From the NCBI GenBank assembly GCA_013388545.1, contig JACAFB010000042.1, positions 35,722 to 99,721 on the forward strand: a DNA stretch of 64,000 nt. Direction: 5' to 3'. Shown piece by piece: positions 54,232 to 64,000 of the stretch (position 1 is its first letter; every line of letters begins with the position of its first letter). The stretch is from Ignavibacteriaceae bacterium. Lineage in GTDB: Bacteria > Bacteroidota > Ignavibacteria > Ignavibacteriales > Ignavibacteriaceae. A model generated the notes under the pieces. It searched no databases, had not been told where the DNA came from, and saw only the letters and a program-made list of their open reading frames with translations. The position numbers and the translations under genes are program-made.

Positions 54232-55533
54232 TTAATACGGATAGAAGATAAAAAACAAACAGGATAACAAAGTTAAAATCCACATCCCGGCACTTACCTC
54301 CCGATATCTTCCAGAAAGAACTTTAATCAGAGAATAAATTACAAATCCCGCTGTCATTCCTATTCCTATATTATATGTAAAGCTCATCATAATTATCAGG
54401 CAGAAGACAGGGATCAATTCTGTCAGGTCATCAAAACTAATTTTCCTTACTGCTGTAATCATTAGCATTCCGACAATGATAAGTGATGGCCCATATGCAT
54501 AAGCCGGGATAACTGAGAATATTGGTTCAAAAAATAATGCAAGCAGAAAAAGTATTGATACAACAACAGCAGTGAATCCAGTTTTACCTCCTGCTTCAAT
54601 TCCGGTTGCAGATTCAATGTATGCACCGGTAGTTGTTGTGCCAAGAAGTGAAGCTGCTATTGTTGCCAAAGCATCAACAAGCATCGGTTTTTCAATTTCA
54701 GGTAATTCACCCTTATCATTCAAAAGGTTTGCTTTATATGATAAGCCTAAAAGTGTACCCATTGTATCTACAAAATCCATTACAAAAACTGTTAAAACAA
54801 CCGAGAAAAATCCCCAGGTTAATGCACCCGGAATGTCTAGGTGAAAAAGAAGCGGTGTTATATCCGGAGGAAGGCTGAAAAACTTTTCGGGCAGTGATTG
54901 CATTCCTGAAATGATAGAAATGAAGGTTATTAGTAAAATGCTGATAAGAATTGCTCCATTGATTCTTTTTATCATCAGAAAACCGATAATAATGAATCCT
55001 AAAATCGCAAGTAAAATTTTTGCTTCATTCAAATTCCCAACCTGAACAGGAGCACCCGGGCTTCCGATTGTCACAATTCCGGTTTCATTCAATCCGATGA
55101 ATGTTAAGAACAAACCAATTCCTACCGCAAATCCGATTTTTAAATTTTCGGGAATAGCATTTGCCAGCCAGCTTCGGATTTTAACTATTGTAAGAAGTGC
55201 AAACAGAACTCCGCCGATGAAGATAGCTCCCAGTGCTGTCTGCCAGCTAAATCCCATAACTTTTACAACCGTGAAAGCAACGAAAGCATTTTCGCCCATA
55301 TATGGAGCAACAGCAAATGGGCGCTTTGCATAGATACCCATTAGCAAAGTTCCGAAGAAAGCACTTAATATTGTTGCTGCCATTGATGGCCCAAATGGAA
55401 TTCCGGCGGCCTCAAGAATTTTTGGGTTTACAATTATTATGTAGGACATTGTAAGAAAGGTGGTAATACCGGCAAGCGTTTCTTGTTTTAAGTTCGCGTT
55501 TAATTCGTCGAACTTGAAGAATCTTTGGAGCAT
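54232..55533 (-). CDS. AzgA-type purine permease (NCS2 family)
   Basis: 433 residues with 12-14 predicted membrane helices. FFKFDELNANLKQETLAGITTFLTMSYIIIVNP is given here in part as the family N-terminus (FLTMSYIIIVNP), with PYMGENAFVAFTVV, and FVDTMGTLLGLSYKA and GTTTTGAYIESATGIEAGGKTG holding the substrate-binding signatures of the AzgA/GhxP adenine-guanine-hypoxanthine branch. It imports purine bases by proton symport. It stands alone; no purine riboswitch was evident in the 114 bases before it. Confidence 0.92.
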   Translation of the reverse strand: MLQRFFKFDELNANLKQETLAGITTFLTMSYIIIVNPKILEAAGIPFGPSMAATILSAFFGTLLMGIYAKRPFAVAPYMGENAFVAFTVVKVMGFSWQTALGAIFIGGVLFALLTIVKIRSWLANAIPENLKIGFAVGIGLFLTFIGLNETGIVTIGSPGAPVQVGNLNEAKILLAILGFIIIGFLMIKRINGAILISILLITFISIISGMQSLPEKFFSLPPDITPLLFHLDIPGALTWGFFSVVLTVFVMDFVDTMGTLLGLSYKANLLNDKGELPEIEKPMLVDALATIAASLLGTTTTGAYIESATGIEAGGKTGFTAVVVSILFLLALFFEPIFSVIPAYAYGPSLIIVGMLMITAVRKISFDDLTELIPVFCLIIMMSFTYNIGIGMTAGFVIYSLIKVLSGRYREVSAGMWILTLLSCLFFIFYPY

Positions 55534-55647
55534 AATTGATTCCTCAACTTTAGTTTAAGTTTCATAACAAAAATATTGAATCAATAAATCAAGTAGTAGT
55601 CTTTAAATGAAAAGAATAAATAAAATTAAGGCAGGGAGATTAGAGGA

Positions 55648-58600
55648 TCAGATCTCATCCGGTTGAATTTGATCAACATCTTCAAAAGTAATTGTAGAAA
55701 GATCCTCATCGCTTAGGTTGTACAGTTTAATAATTCTTTCTTCCTGGTTAGAAATAGCTTTATAAAGAATTTCCTTCACAGTTTTTGCATTACTATGCTT
55801 ACCGGGTTTTTTATTTATTGATATGAACATATCAAGTAAAAGCTGCCAGGCTCCTTCATCAAGTTGATAGCCGGTATTGCTGCTGATTGTTAGCGCAACT
55901 TCAAGCATTTCTTTAGGAGTAAGATCAGGAAAAAGAAATTTATTTGGACAAAGAAGATTAATTTCAGGAAAGCTCTTAACTAATTTTTCTATTTCATTCT
56001 TTCTATCCTGAATTATTAACAAATAATTATAAGAAAGCTCTTTTGATCTTCTGGTCAGGTATTCTATGAATGATTGGGGGTCTTTCAATAATTTCAGTAA
56101 GAAAGAGGCTTCTTTAATGTACAAAATTCCACCTGCAGATTCTTGAAGCAGCTTGTCAAACTCTGCTTTAATTCTGTCTTCAGTTAAATCAGAAAAAGTT
56201 GTTCTGTTGATTTCAACCACGTGTCCTTTTTCTAAAGTATTGGTTTCTTTAAGCAGTTTTGAGAGAAGAAGAGCAACGCTGCGTTTTCCGGTTCCCGGAT
56301 TCCCCATGAAAATCATATTAAGATTTTTGGGGAGAACTTTCATTCCTTTTTCTCTTTTAATTTTTACAACTCTTTGATTGTCAATTATCTTCCTGACCTG
56401 TGATTTTACTTCGCTCAGCCCTGAAAGTCTATCAAGCTGTGTTAGATATTTGTCGGTTTCTGAAACAATTTCTTCCGTATAATTCTTTACTTCCGATGTT
56501 TTCTTTAGTGATAAGAAATCACTAATGTCATCAAAGGTAATAGTTTTTGAAACTGATTCAGGTTTATTTACAATTGTTTCATCCGAAATTCTTAAAATAT
56601 GATTTTTTATAGCAGACTCAATTAAATTGCGCACAAGCCTTGCATTTCCAAAAGTTTTGTCGCGATTATCGTACAATTTTCTGAATTTCTTCAGTAAAGG
56701 TTCTACCGCAGCTTTATCAAGCTCATATCCTTTTTCTTTCAGGTTTGATTTGCAGATATCAATAAGTTCATCTGCAGAATAATCCTCGAAGTGAATAAAT
56801 TTTGTAAAGCGGGATTTTAGCCCGGGATTGCTCATCAGAAACTGATTCATCTCCTCAGTATATCCCGCAGCAATTACTATGAATTTTCCGCGATCATCTT
56901 CCATTCTTTTAAGTAAAGTATCAATTGCTTCCTGCCCAAAATCAGAAGCTTCTCTTTTAGTGAGAGTATATGCTTCATCGATAAATAAAGTACCACCGAT
57001 TGCCTTGTCAATCATGTCTTTGGTTTTTTGAGCAGTTTCGCCAACATATCTTCCAACCAATCCTTGACGGTCTGCTTCAACAAGATGTCCTTTTGGAAGA
57101 AGACCAAGTGCAGAATAAATCTCACTGAACAGCCGGGCAATTGTTGTTTTACCTGTTCCCGGATTTCCACTAAAAACAAAATGAGATAAAACTTTATCTT
57201 CAATTTGTTCATTTTGAGCCAGGGAAAATTTAGCAAGCTTTACAAGATCGTGAATTTCTTTTTTGACTGTTTTCAATCCTGTGAACTTATCGAGCCTTCC
57301 AAGGAGTTTCTTTAATCTTTCTTCATCAATTCCGGGTTTGTATAATTTTATTTGAGAAGAGGGCAGGGCAGCTTCAATATCTTCTTTAATTATTGTGGTA
57401 AGCAGTTCTTTAGTTCTATCTGATTCAGGAATTTTAAGACATCTTTTGCCAACCTGTATTTTTGCTTCGTTAAAAATATTTCTAACAAGTCTTGCATTGC
57501 CGAATGATTTATCTCTTTTCCGGTATAATTCGATAAGTTCTTTCTTTAAAACATTTTCAGATGAATCATCAAAGTGATAATCTTCTTTTGATGCAACCTG
57601 CTTGACTATTTCAATTAACTCTTCAGGAGTGTAATCCTCAAATTCGAATGTATGAGTAAATCTGGACTTTAAACCAGGATTTGATTCAATAAAGCTTTTC
57701 ATTTCATCTGTATAACCAGCGGCAATTACGGCAAATTCACCGCGATTATCTTCCATCCTTTTGAGCAGAATATCAATTGCTTCCTGTCCGAAATCCTGTG
57801 AGACACCTGCTTTTCTCAGTGTATAAGCCTCATCAATAAAAAGCAATCCTCCCATAGCCTCGTTGATTACCTTTTCAGTTTTTTGCGCAGTTTCTCCAAT
57901 ATACTGGCCAACAAGACCGCTTCTGTCAACTTCAATGACATGCCCGTTTTTTAATATGCCCATTGCTTTGAATATTTTACCGAGCAGACGGGCAATAGTT
58001 GTTTTTCCTGTTCCGGGATTGCCAAGAAAAATACAATGAATAGAAATATCGGTGTCGGTTTTAAGTCCAAGCTTTTTTCTCTGATCGATGAACTTTAAAT
58101 AGTCGACAAAATCGTGCATCGATTTTTTTACATTATCAAGTCCTGTATATCTATCAAGTTCGTTCAGCAATTCGTTGAGTGACAATTCATCCGGAGCTTT
58201 AATTTCTTTTGAGGGAATGTTTTTTGCTTGCTTGACTTCAGCGGTTTTAATCAGGTTAATAGTTACTGATTCTTCAAAGTTGACTATCTCAGAATTGCCG
58301 ATAAAAAATTTTCTGGAGCAGACTTTTTTATCCTGAATAAAAATATCCACCCTTCCCTGGCCATAATTCCAGAATCCCCCGGTTTCTGTTCCCCAGCTTT
58401 GATCAAACTGAACGTACTCCCAATCTTTTTTCAAAGAAAGTGTGAAATCGTGTCGCCCGACTTCAAGATTATTTAAATACCAAACAGCAGTTCCGCTTAT
58501 CACATCATCTTTGACGCGGTAATCAGAATTTCTTATTATTACTTCAATACCTATGTACTTAATATTATTTTCATCAAACTGAAGCAGATAAATTCTTTTT

Positions 58601-59505
58601 CCCGAACGAACGCTTTCAAGAAGGTCATAAGTTTTTGCATTAACTACTTTAATTGGTGAATCCGGAAAAGGTATAAAATCAAACCGTGGTTCTGAAACGG
58701 CAATGCTGGTTGCTGATTCAGTTCCCAATGAGATGCTTCTGTAAGATCGTTCAATTTTTTCATAAAGAGGTTTGAATTTGCTGCTGTGTGTTATTTCAGG
58801 AAGATAATCCTGGATCTTTTGATAAGCATTTTTAATTTGAAAAATTGAATAGAGGGAATCGATCTCAAGCAGTCTGAAATTGTTAAAATGTTTTTTAAGC
58901 GAGCCCTCACGCTGAACAAGTTTTGATATCCATAAAACAAACCAGTATTCCTTGGCTTTGTAAGCATCAACTGTCAGATCGAAAAGCTTTTTAATGGTTT
59001 TGGTTTCGTGAATTCTGAAATAGTCTTCTCCGATCGCACACACCTCAAGCAATCTTCTGAACAAATCAATTGTGTCTTCATTAGTGAAATCTGAAATTCC
59101 CGCTTTGCTTAAAGCTTCAGCAGAATCTGAGAATCTTTCAAGATAGCAGAATATTCGTGATTTATTCAGGTAAGCCCAATCAATATATTTTGAATTTAAT
59201 TTAATCGATTGTTCAATGTCAGCCAAAGCACCTTCAAAGATGCTCATTCTTAATAAAAAGTAACCGCGGAATAACCTGTAATCAGGATTATTCGGATCAG
59301 TATTTATAACCAGGTCAGCAATTTCCAATGCCTGAGTTGCCTGATTGTACTCAAGTTTAGCCCAGGCCAGACAGAGCAGTGTTAATGAATCTGATGGATT
59401 CTGAAGATAAGCTTTATTAACAAGATTGTAAGCAATCCGGTACCTGCCGTCAAGTAAATGCTTTAATGCTTCATTGACGAGATTTTCAGATTCTTGTTGA
59501 GCCAA
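55648..59505 (-). CDS. TPR protein with beta module and three CbxX/CfxQ-type AAA+ domains
   Basis: 1285 residues. TPR repeats fill about 1-150, a helical region to about 270, then a beta-rich module (about 290-410: FWNYGQGRVDIFIQDKK) I do not recognise. Two canonical CbxX-type AAA+ domains follow: Walker A GNPGTGKTTIARLL near residues 492 and 780, Walker B LFIDEAYTL, sensor AAGYTDEM / AAGYTEEM and the arginine finger in LKSRFT. A third (about 1067) has GNPGTGKRSVALLL but its Walker B reads LYIKEAS and it lacks the SRF motif, so it is probably inactive. The TPR+CbxX combination recalls EccA of type VII secretion, but no partner genes are here. It follows groEL with a terminator between. Confidence 0.85.
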   Translation of the reverse strand: MAQQESENLVNEALKHLLDGRYRIAYNLVNKAYLQNPSDSLTLLCLAWAKLEYNQATQALEIADLVINTDPNNPDYRLFRGYFLLRMSIFEGALADIEQSIKLNSKYIDWAYLNKSRIFCYLERFSDSAEALSKAGISDFTNEDTIDLFRRLLEVCAIGEDYFRIHETKTIKKLFDLTVDAYKAKEYWFVLWISKLVQREGSLKKHFNNFRLLEIDSLYSIFQIKNAYQKIQDYLPEITHSSKFKPLYEKIERSYRSISLGTESATSIAVSEPRFDFIPFPDSPIKVVNAKTYDLLESVRSGKRIYLLQFDENNIKYIGIEVIIRNSDYRVKDDVISGTAVWYLNNLEVGRHDFTLSLKKDWEYVQFDQSWGTETGGFWNYGQGRVDIFIQDKKVCSRKFFIGNSEIVNFEESVTINLIKTAEVKQAKNIPSKEIKAPDELSLNELLNELDRYTGLDNVKKSMHDFVDYLKFIDQRKKLGLKTDTDISIHCIFLGNPGTGKTTIARLLGKIFKAMGILKNGHVIEVDRSGLVGQYIGETAQKTEKVINEAMGGLLFIDEAYTLRKAGVSQDFGQEAIDILLKRMEDNRGEFAVIAAGYTDEMKSFIESNPGLKSRFTHTFEFEDYTPEELIEIVKQVASKEDYHFDDSSENVLKKELIELYRKRDKSFGNARLVRNIFNEAKIQVGKRCLKIPESDRTKELLTTIIKEDIEAALPSSQIKLYKPGIDEERLKKLLGRLDKFTGLKTVKKEIHDLVKLAKFSLAQNEQIEDKVLSHFVFSGNPGTGKTTIARLFSEIYSALGLLPKGHLVEADRQGLVGRYVGETAQKTKDMIDKAIGGTLFIDEAYTLTKREASDFGQEAIDTLLKRMEDDRGKFIVIAAGYTEEMNQFLMSNPGLKSRFTKFIHFEDYSADELIDICKSNLKEKGYELDKAAVEPLLKKFRKLYDNRDKTFGNARLVRNLIESAIKNHILRISDETIVNKPESVSKTITFDDISDFLSLKKTSEVKNYTEEIVSETDKYLTQLDRLSGLSEVKSQVRKIIDNQRVVKIKREKGMKVLPKNLNMIFMGNPGTGKRSVALLLSKLLKETNTLEKGHVVEINRTTFSDLTEDRIKAEFDKLLQESAGGILYIKEASFLLKLLKDPQSFIEYLTRRSKELSYNYLLIIQDRKNEIEKLVKSFPEINLLCPNKFLFPDLTPKEMLEVALTISSNTGYQLDEGAWQLLLDMFISINKKPGKHSNAKTVKEILYKAISNQEERIIKLYNLSDEDLSTITFEDVDQIQPDEI

Positions 59506-59602
59506 TTATGAGATTCCGGATTTAATAATTTGTTTATTTTTTCAAAATGAAAAATAAGAAAAAGTATGAATTGTTTTGCAAAGCGATTGAGGGACGAAAA
59601 TA

Positions 59603-59630
59603 AAAAGGCGAGAGCAAAGTCTCGCCTTTT
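59603..59630 (-). terminator. intrinsic terminator after groESL
   Basis: An 11-bp perfect stem (AAAAGGCGAGA/TCTCGCCTTTT) with a 6-base loop; on the minus strand it is followed by TTTTTATTTT-type sequence. Confidence 0.85.
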
Positions 59631-59646
59631 AGCAAAGGATATAATT

Positions 59647-61302
<1,656 letters not shown>

Positions 61303-61305
61303 TTA

Positions 61306-61602
61306 TTAACCGAGAATTGCGAAAATGTCACTTTCGCGCATGATTAAATATTCTTCTCCATCGATTGTGACCTCAGTACCGCTGTATTTTCCATAGAGCA
61401 CTTTGTCACCAACTTTAACTTCCATTTTAATAGCTTTACCTTCATCAGAAACTCTCCCCGGTCCTGCAGCTATGACTTCCCCCTGCATTGGTTTTTCTTT
61501 TGCGGTATCTGGAAGGATAATTCCACCTTTGGTCTTTTCTTCGCTTTCGGCAGGCTTAACAACAACTCTGTCTGCCAATGGCTTAAGATTGATTTTACCC
61601 AT
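61306..61602 (-). CDS. groES: co-chaperonin GroES (10 kDa)
   Basis: 98 residues: [40 protein letters not shown] is given in part ([18 protein letters not shown] mobile loop), [17 protein letters not shown] and [13 protein letters not shown] at the end. It caps GroEL. AAAGGAGAT precedes the ATG. First gene of the operon; a CIRCE operator lies about 40 bases upstream. Confidence 0.97.
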   Translation of the reverse strand: MGKINLKPLADRVVVKPAESEEKTKGGIILPDTAKEKPMQGEVIAAGPGRVSDEGKAIKMEVKVGDKVLYGKYSGTEVTIDGEEYLIMRESDIFAILG

Positions 61603-61640
61603 AGTTTATCTCCTTTGATTTATATTTTTAATTGAAATAA

Positions 61641-61667
61641 TTAGCACTCTAAAAAAGCGAGTGCTAA
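61641..61667. promoter_or_regulatory. CIRCE operator (HrcA-binding)
   Basis: TTAGCACTC, 9 bases, GAGTGCTAA: a perfect match to the CIRCE consensus. It overlaps the -10 region of the groES promoter, where HrcA repressor would block transcription until heat shock. hrcA is not in the window. Confidence 0.97.
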
Positions 61668-61694
61668 AATAATGTTTGTCTCAAAGTTTGTCAA
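61666..61694 (-). promoter_or_regulatory. groESL promoter
   Basis: Minus-strand TTGACA (61689-61694) and TATTTT (61666-61671) are spaced by 17 bases. The -10 box abuts the CIRCE element. Confidence 0.65.
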
Positions 61695-62024
61695 GGAAGT
61701 TGCGAAATTTTAAAGAAAATAAAGCTTTCTACTGCTTATAGTAAACCAGCTTGATTTAGCTGCCTTAAAAATTTACTGAAAAACCGGTCGATTTCTTTAA
61801 ATTGGCCATTAAGTTCTAATTCTAAATCGCTATTAATAATTGAGTGAATATCTATTAAATCTTTAGTTTACAAGTGAAGACAGAAGATATCGTGGAATCG
61901 AGGTGTTAAGATTTTATTGAATTTTTTCTCTTCTGCCATCAGGAATTAATGAACTGGTGTGAGACTAAGTGTTACGTTAAAAATTTTTATCTTTTAATGA
62001 GTAATATTTTTTCTGAGTAGAATT
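61695..62024. other. 330-base intergenic region, no gene seen
   Basis: AT-rich sequence between the groES promoter and the CPBP-type protease. It probably holds the protease promoter, but I see no clear -33/-7 pair, hairpin, RNA gene or conserved small frame. Confidence 0.5.
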
Positions 62025-62801
62025 TTGAAAAATGAATTCAAAGAACTAATTCTGCGAATCAAATCGCTGGACAAAAAGGTAGTCATAATATTTCTATGGG
62101 TGGCGATTTCTCAAACTATATCCTGGTATTTTACTTCAAGAAGATTTTTTAGAATTAATTTATATCCATCTTTTCAATCCGATCCTAACCTATTTTTGTA
62201 TGAATATCTATATTGGTTTATCGGAGACTTTTTTGTTTTCTTCATCCTTTCAATTCTGCTTATACTATTTGTCTTTAAAGAAAAGCCGAGAGATTATGGA
62301 TTAACTTTTGGCGATTACAAATCAGGCCTGAAAATTTCAGCCATTTTTCTGCTTATAATGCTTCCGCTGATCTGGTTTTTTTCTTCAACTGCCGAGTTTG
62401 CTGAAACTTATCCCCATCTCAAATCGGCAAGAGATTCTCTGCTTATTTTTTTCATTTACGAATCGGGAATGTTTGCTTATATGTTTGGATGGGAATACAT
62501 CTGGCGTGGTTTCATGCTTTTCGGATTGAAGGAAAAATTTGGCGACTATTCAGTTCTGATTCAGATGATACCCTTTGTCATTCTTCATAATGGAAAGCCT
62601 TTCCCGGAGACCATCGGCGCAATCCTGGGTGGAATCGCTCTTGGGATTCTGGCTTTAAGAACTCGATCAGTTTACTATTGTGTTTTTACTCATATGGGTA
62701 TTATGTTTAGTATAGATCTTATTTCAACATTGCGTTACAAAGCAAATGATTTTGGAGTAGGTATCGAATCTGTTATAAATATCCTGAAAGTAATTTTTTA
62801 A
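62025..62801 (+). CDS. CPBP-type intramembrane metalloprotease
   Basis: 258 residues, about seven membrane helices. The Rce1/CPBP motifs are present in reduced form: EYIWRG (E-x3-R), FVILHNGKPFPE (F-x3-H) and FTHMGIMFS (H-x3). The first Glu of the usual EE pair is replaced by Trp (WEYIWRG). The start is TTG 62025, the only reasonable one because no in-frame ATG follows for over 100 codons. Members cleave after prenyl groups or in bacteriocin/self-immunity contexts; the substrate here is unknown. pdxJ follows after 9 bases. Confidence 0.78.
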   Translation: MKNEFKELILRIKSLDKKVVIIFLWVAISQTISWYFTSRRFFRINLYPSFQSDPNLFLYEYLYWFIGDFFVFFILSILLILFVFKEKPRDYGLTFGDYKSGLKISAIFLLIMLPLIWFFSSTAEFAETYPHLKSARDSLLIFFIYESGMFAYMFGWEYIWRGFMLFGLKEKFGDYSVLIQMIPFVILHNGKPFPETIGAILGGIALGILALRTRSVYYCVFTHMGIMFSIDLISTLRYKANDFGVGIESVINILKVIF

Positions 62802-62810
62802 GGAAAAAAT

Positions 62811-63527
62811 ATGAGATTTGCATTAAATGTCGATCACATAGCCACGCTTAGAAATGCTCGCGGTGAAGTTCAACCCGACCCTGTTTATGCTGCTTTGCTT
62901 GCAGAGCAGGCCGGTGTTGACGGAATTGTAGTGCATTTAAGGGAAGACAGGCGCCACATTAATGAAAGAGATGTAAGGCTGCTGCGTGAGCTTATTACCA
63001 CAAAACTTGATCTCGAAATGGCTGCAACTGAAGAAATAATTAAAATTGCTTGTGATGTTGGACCCGAACTTGCTACAATTGTTCCTGAACGAAGGCAGGA
63101 ACTAACTACCGAAGGCGGCATAAATGTAATTGATAATTACAACCTCCTTAAAGAAACAATTAAAGAGCTTCACAAATATGAGATTGAGGTTTCCCTATTT
63201 ATCGAGCCCGAAATTGAACAAATAGAAACTTCAGCTGAACTCGAGTCTGATTTCATAGAAATCCACACCGGTAAATTTGCAAATTCATTATCGGAAGAAG
63301 AGCAGTTTGATGAGCTTGAAAGAATCAGGCTCGCTTCTCGGCAAGCAAAAAAACTTGGATTGGGAGTCAATGCTGGTCATGGGCTTAACTATCAGAACAT
63401 AAAACTTTTCAGGGAATTACCTGATATTGATGAAGTCAGCATTGGACAGGCGGTTATCGCAAGGGCTGTCTTTGTGGGAATTCCTGAGGCAGTTAAAGAG
63501 ATGATAAGATTATTAAAAACTGATTGA
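62811..63527 (+). CDS. pdxJ: pyridoxine 5'-phosphate synthase
   Basis: 238 residues. A TIM barrel condensing 1-deoxyxylulose 5-phosphate with 3-amino-2-oxopropyl phosphate in the DXP-dependent vitamin B6 pathway. Motifs NVDHIATLRNARG (His/Arg site), GIVVHLREDRRHINERD, LEMAATEEI, VSLFIEPE, ETHTGKF-like EIHTGKFANS, LGVNAGHGLNYQN and EVSIGQAVIARAVF are all present. Length is standard. pdxA and epd are not in the window. Confidence 0.97.
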   Translation: MRFALNVDHIATLRNARGEVQPDPVYAALLAEQAGVDGIVVHLREDRRHINERDVRLLRELITTKLDLEMAATEEIIKIACDVGPELATIVPERRQELTTEGGINVIDNYNLLKETIKELHKYEIEVSLFIEPEIEQIETSAELESDFIEIHTGKFANSLSEEEQFDELERIRLASRQAKKLGLGVNAGHGLNYQNIKLFRELPDIDEVSIGQAVIARAVFVGIPEAVKEMIRLLKTD

Positions 63528-63572
63528 TCTGAATTACCGGGTTGAATTAATAAAGTAATTTTCAAAGCTATT

Positions 63573-63605
63573 AACCGGTTCATTTTTTTTCTGAACCGGT
63601 TTTTA
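63573..63605. terminator. intrinsic terminator between pdxJ and the convergent edge gene
   Basis: AACCGGTTCA (63573-63582) pairs perfectly with TGAACCGGTT (63592-63601) across a T-rich loop, followed by T run on the plus strand; likely shared by both transcripts. Confidence 0.82.
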
Positions 63606-63613
63606 TCTTTAAA

Positions 63614-64000
63614 TCAAAGCCGAAATGAAACTCCCATTATTAGTCGTTCTTCGCGCCTGAGAAATTTATCTTTCTGAATGCCGATGAAAAGATCAACCGG
63701 CAAAGATTTTTTTATCGCAGTTATTTCATGTTGAATAGTGTTTTGTGAAAACTGATTGGGACGAATAACCATCGAGGTCTCGGTTTTTGTTGAATCACTA
63801 TCTTTAACAGGTTTCTTTTTTTCCTTATCGTAAACGAATTTATAAATAATCAATCCGGCAACAACCAATCCGAGGACAACGTAAAGGATTGTGTTTGAAT
63901 TATCTTCTTCAACACTGGTTCCTGAACCGTTTCCACCACCGGGACCTTCCATTACCTGATATAAACTCTGAGCATTTACATAAGTTGATCCGGCTGTTAA
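63614..64000 (-). CDS. exported/membrane-anchored protein, 5' end outside window
   Basis: The frame stays open to the right edge. Residues before the first ATG (63952) read LTAGSTYVNAQSLYQV, the end of a signal peptide with a likely cleavage at NAQ, so the gene starts beyond the window. A Gly/Asn-rich stretch (EGPGGGNGSGTS), one membrane helix (TILYVVLGLVVAGLIIYKFVY), a Lys-rich segment and a short beta-like tail follow. Unrecognised; the C-terminus (ERLIMGVSFRL) resembles a last barrel strand, but the protein is too short here to call an OMP. Confidence 0.65.
   Translation of the reverse strand, partial: LTAGSTYVNAQSLYQVMEGPGGGNGSGTSVEEDNSNTILYVVLGLVVAGLIIYKFVYDKEKKKPVKDSDSTKTETSMVIRPNQFSQNTIQHEITAIKKSLPVDLFIGIQKDKFLRREERLIMGVSFRL

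Overview
This is a low-GC, gene-dense chromosomal window from a Gram-negative bacterium of the Bacteroidota/Chlorobi (FCB) assemblage, most likely an Ignavibacteria-type organism. The placement is inferred from several signs. There is a TonB-dependent receptor, two OmpA-type porins, a DUF4783 protein and a 31-residue COX24/AURKAIP1-type basic peptide. MurE carries the DNPR motif for meso-DAP. Bacteroidota-style -7 boxes (TATATTTG) occur alongside clear Shine-Dalgarno sequences on several genes. No rRNA operon, CRISPR array or prophage was seen.

Layout. 1-11 kb: the 3' end of a TonB-dependent receptor, lepB and gatB (minus strand), a small lipoprotein, an M3 oligopeptidase, an IMPDH/GMP-reductase-family enzyme, and a copper-export pair (copA/copZ, minus). 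10.8-12.3 kb: a HU/IHF protein translationally coupled to a zinc-ribbon/TPR membrane protein, a 31-aa ribosome-associated-type peptide and tRNA-Thr. 12.4-28.9 kb: a nearly uninterrupted division and cell wall (dcw) cluster, mraZ-rsmH-ftsL-ftsI-murE-murF-mraY-murD-ftsW-murG-(unknown membrane protein)-murC-ftsQ-ftsA-ftsZ. Most junctions overlap by 1-8 bases, and a triple 10-bp MraZ-type operator precedes it; murB and ddl are absent.

28.9-32.5 kb is the accessory patch. An apparently intact IS256-family element with an 8-bp target duplication sits one base beyond the ftsZ stop. Next come a small CPXCG zinc-type protein and a DNA polymerase III alpha fragment (C-terminal half only), which lies directly behind a perfect SOS-box-like palindrome. 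32.5-35.9 kb: a YajQ-family protein, tRNA-Pro and two paralogous OmpA proteins. 35.9-38.9 kb: a pyrR-pyrB-pyrC operon. Its leader combines a PyrR-binding-like RNA motif, an 8-codon leader peptide and an intrinsic-terminator-like hairpin that contains the pyrR Shine-Dalgarno sequence. This is the most interesting candidate regulatory system in the window.

39-54 kb: an FN3 lipoprotein, a run headed by a DUF4783 protein, a 1275-aa NtrY-like kinase and an AddA/RecB-like helicase-nuclease with Fe-S-type cysteines, then transport and metabolic genes (SpmAB-like protein, 2-hydroxyacid dehydrogenase, alanine dehydrogenase, CoA-transferase) and a PPP-type phosphatase. 54-64 kb: an AzgA-type purine permease, a 1285-aa TPR/beta-module/triple-AAA+ protein, groESL behind a perfect CIRCE operator, a CPBP-type membrane protease, pdxJ, and a secreted or membrane protein cut by the right edge.
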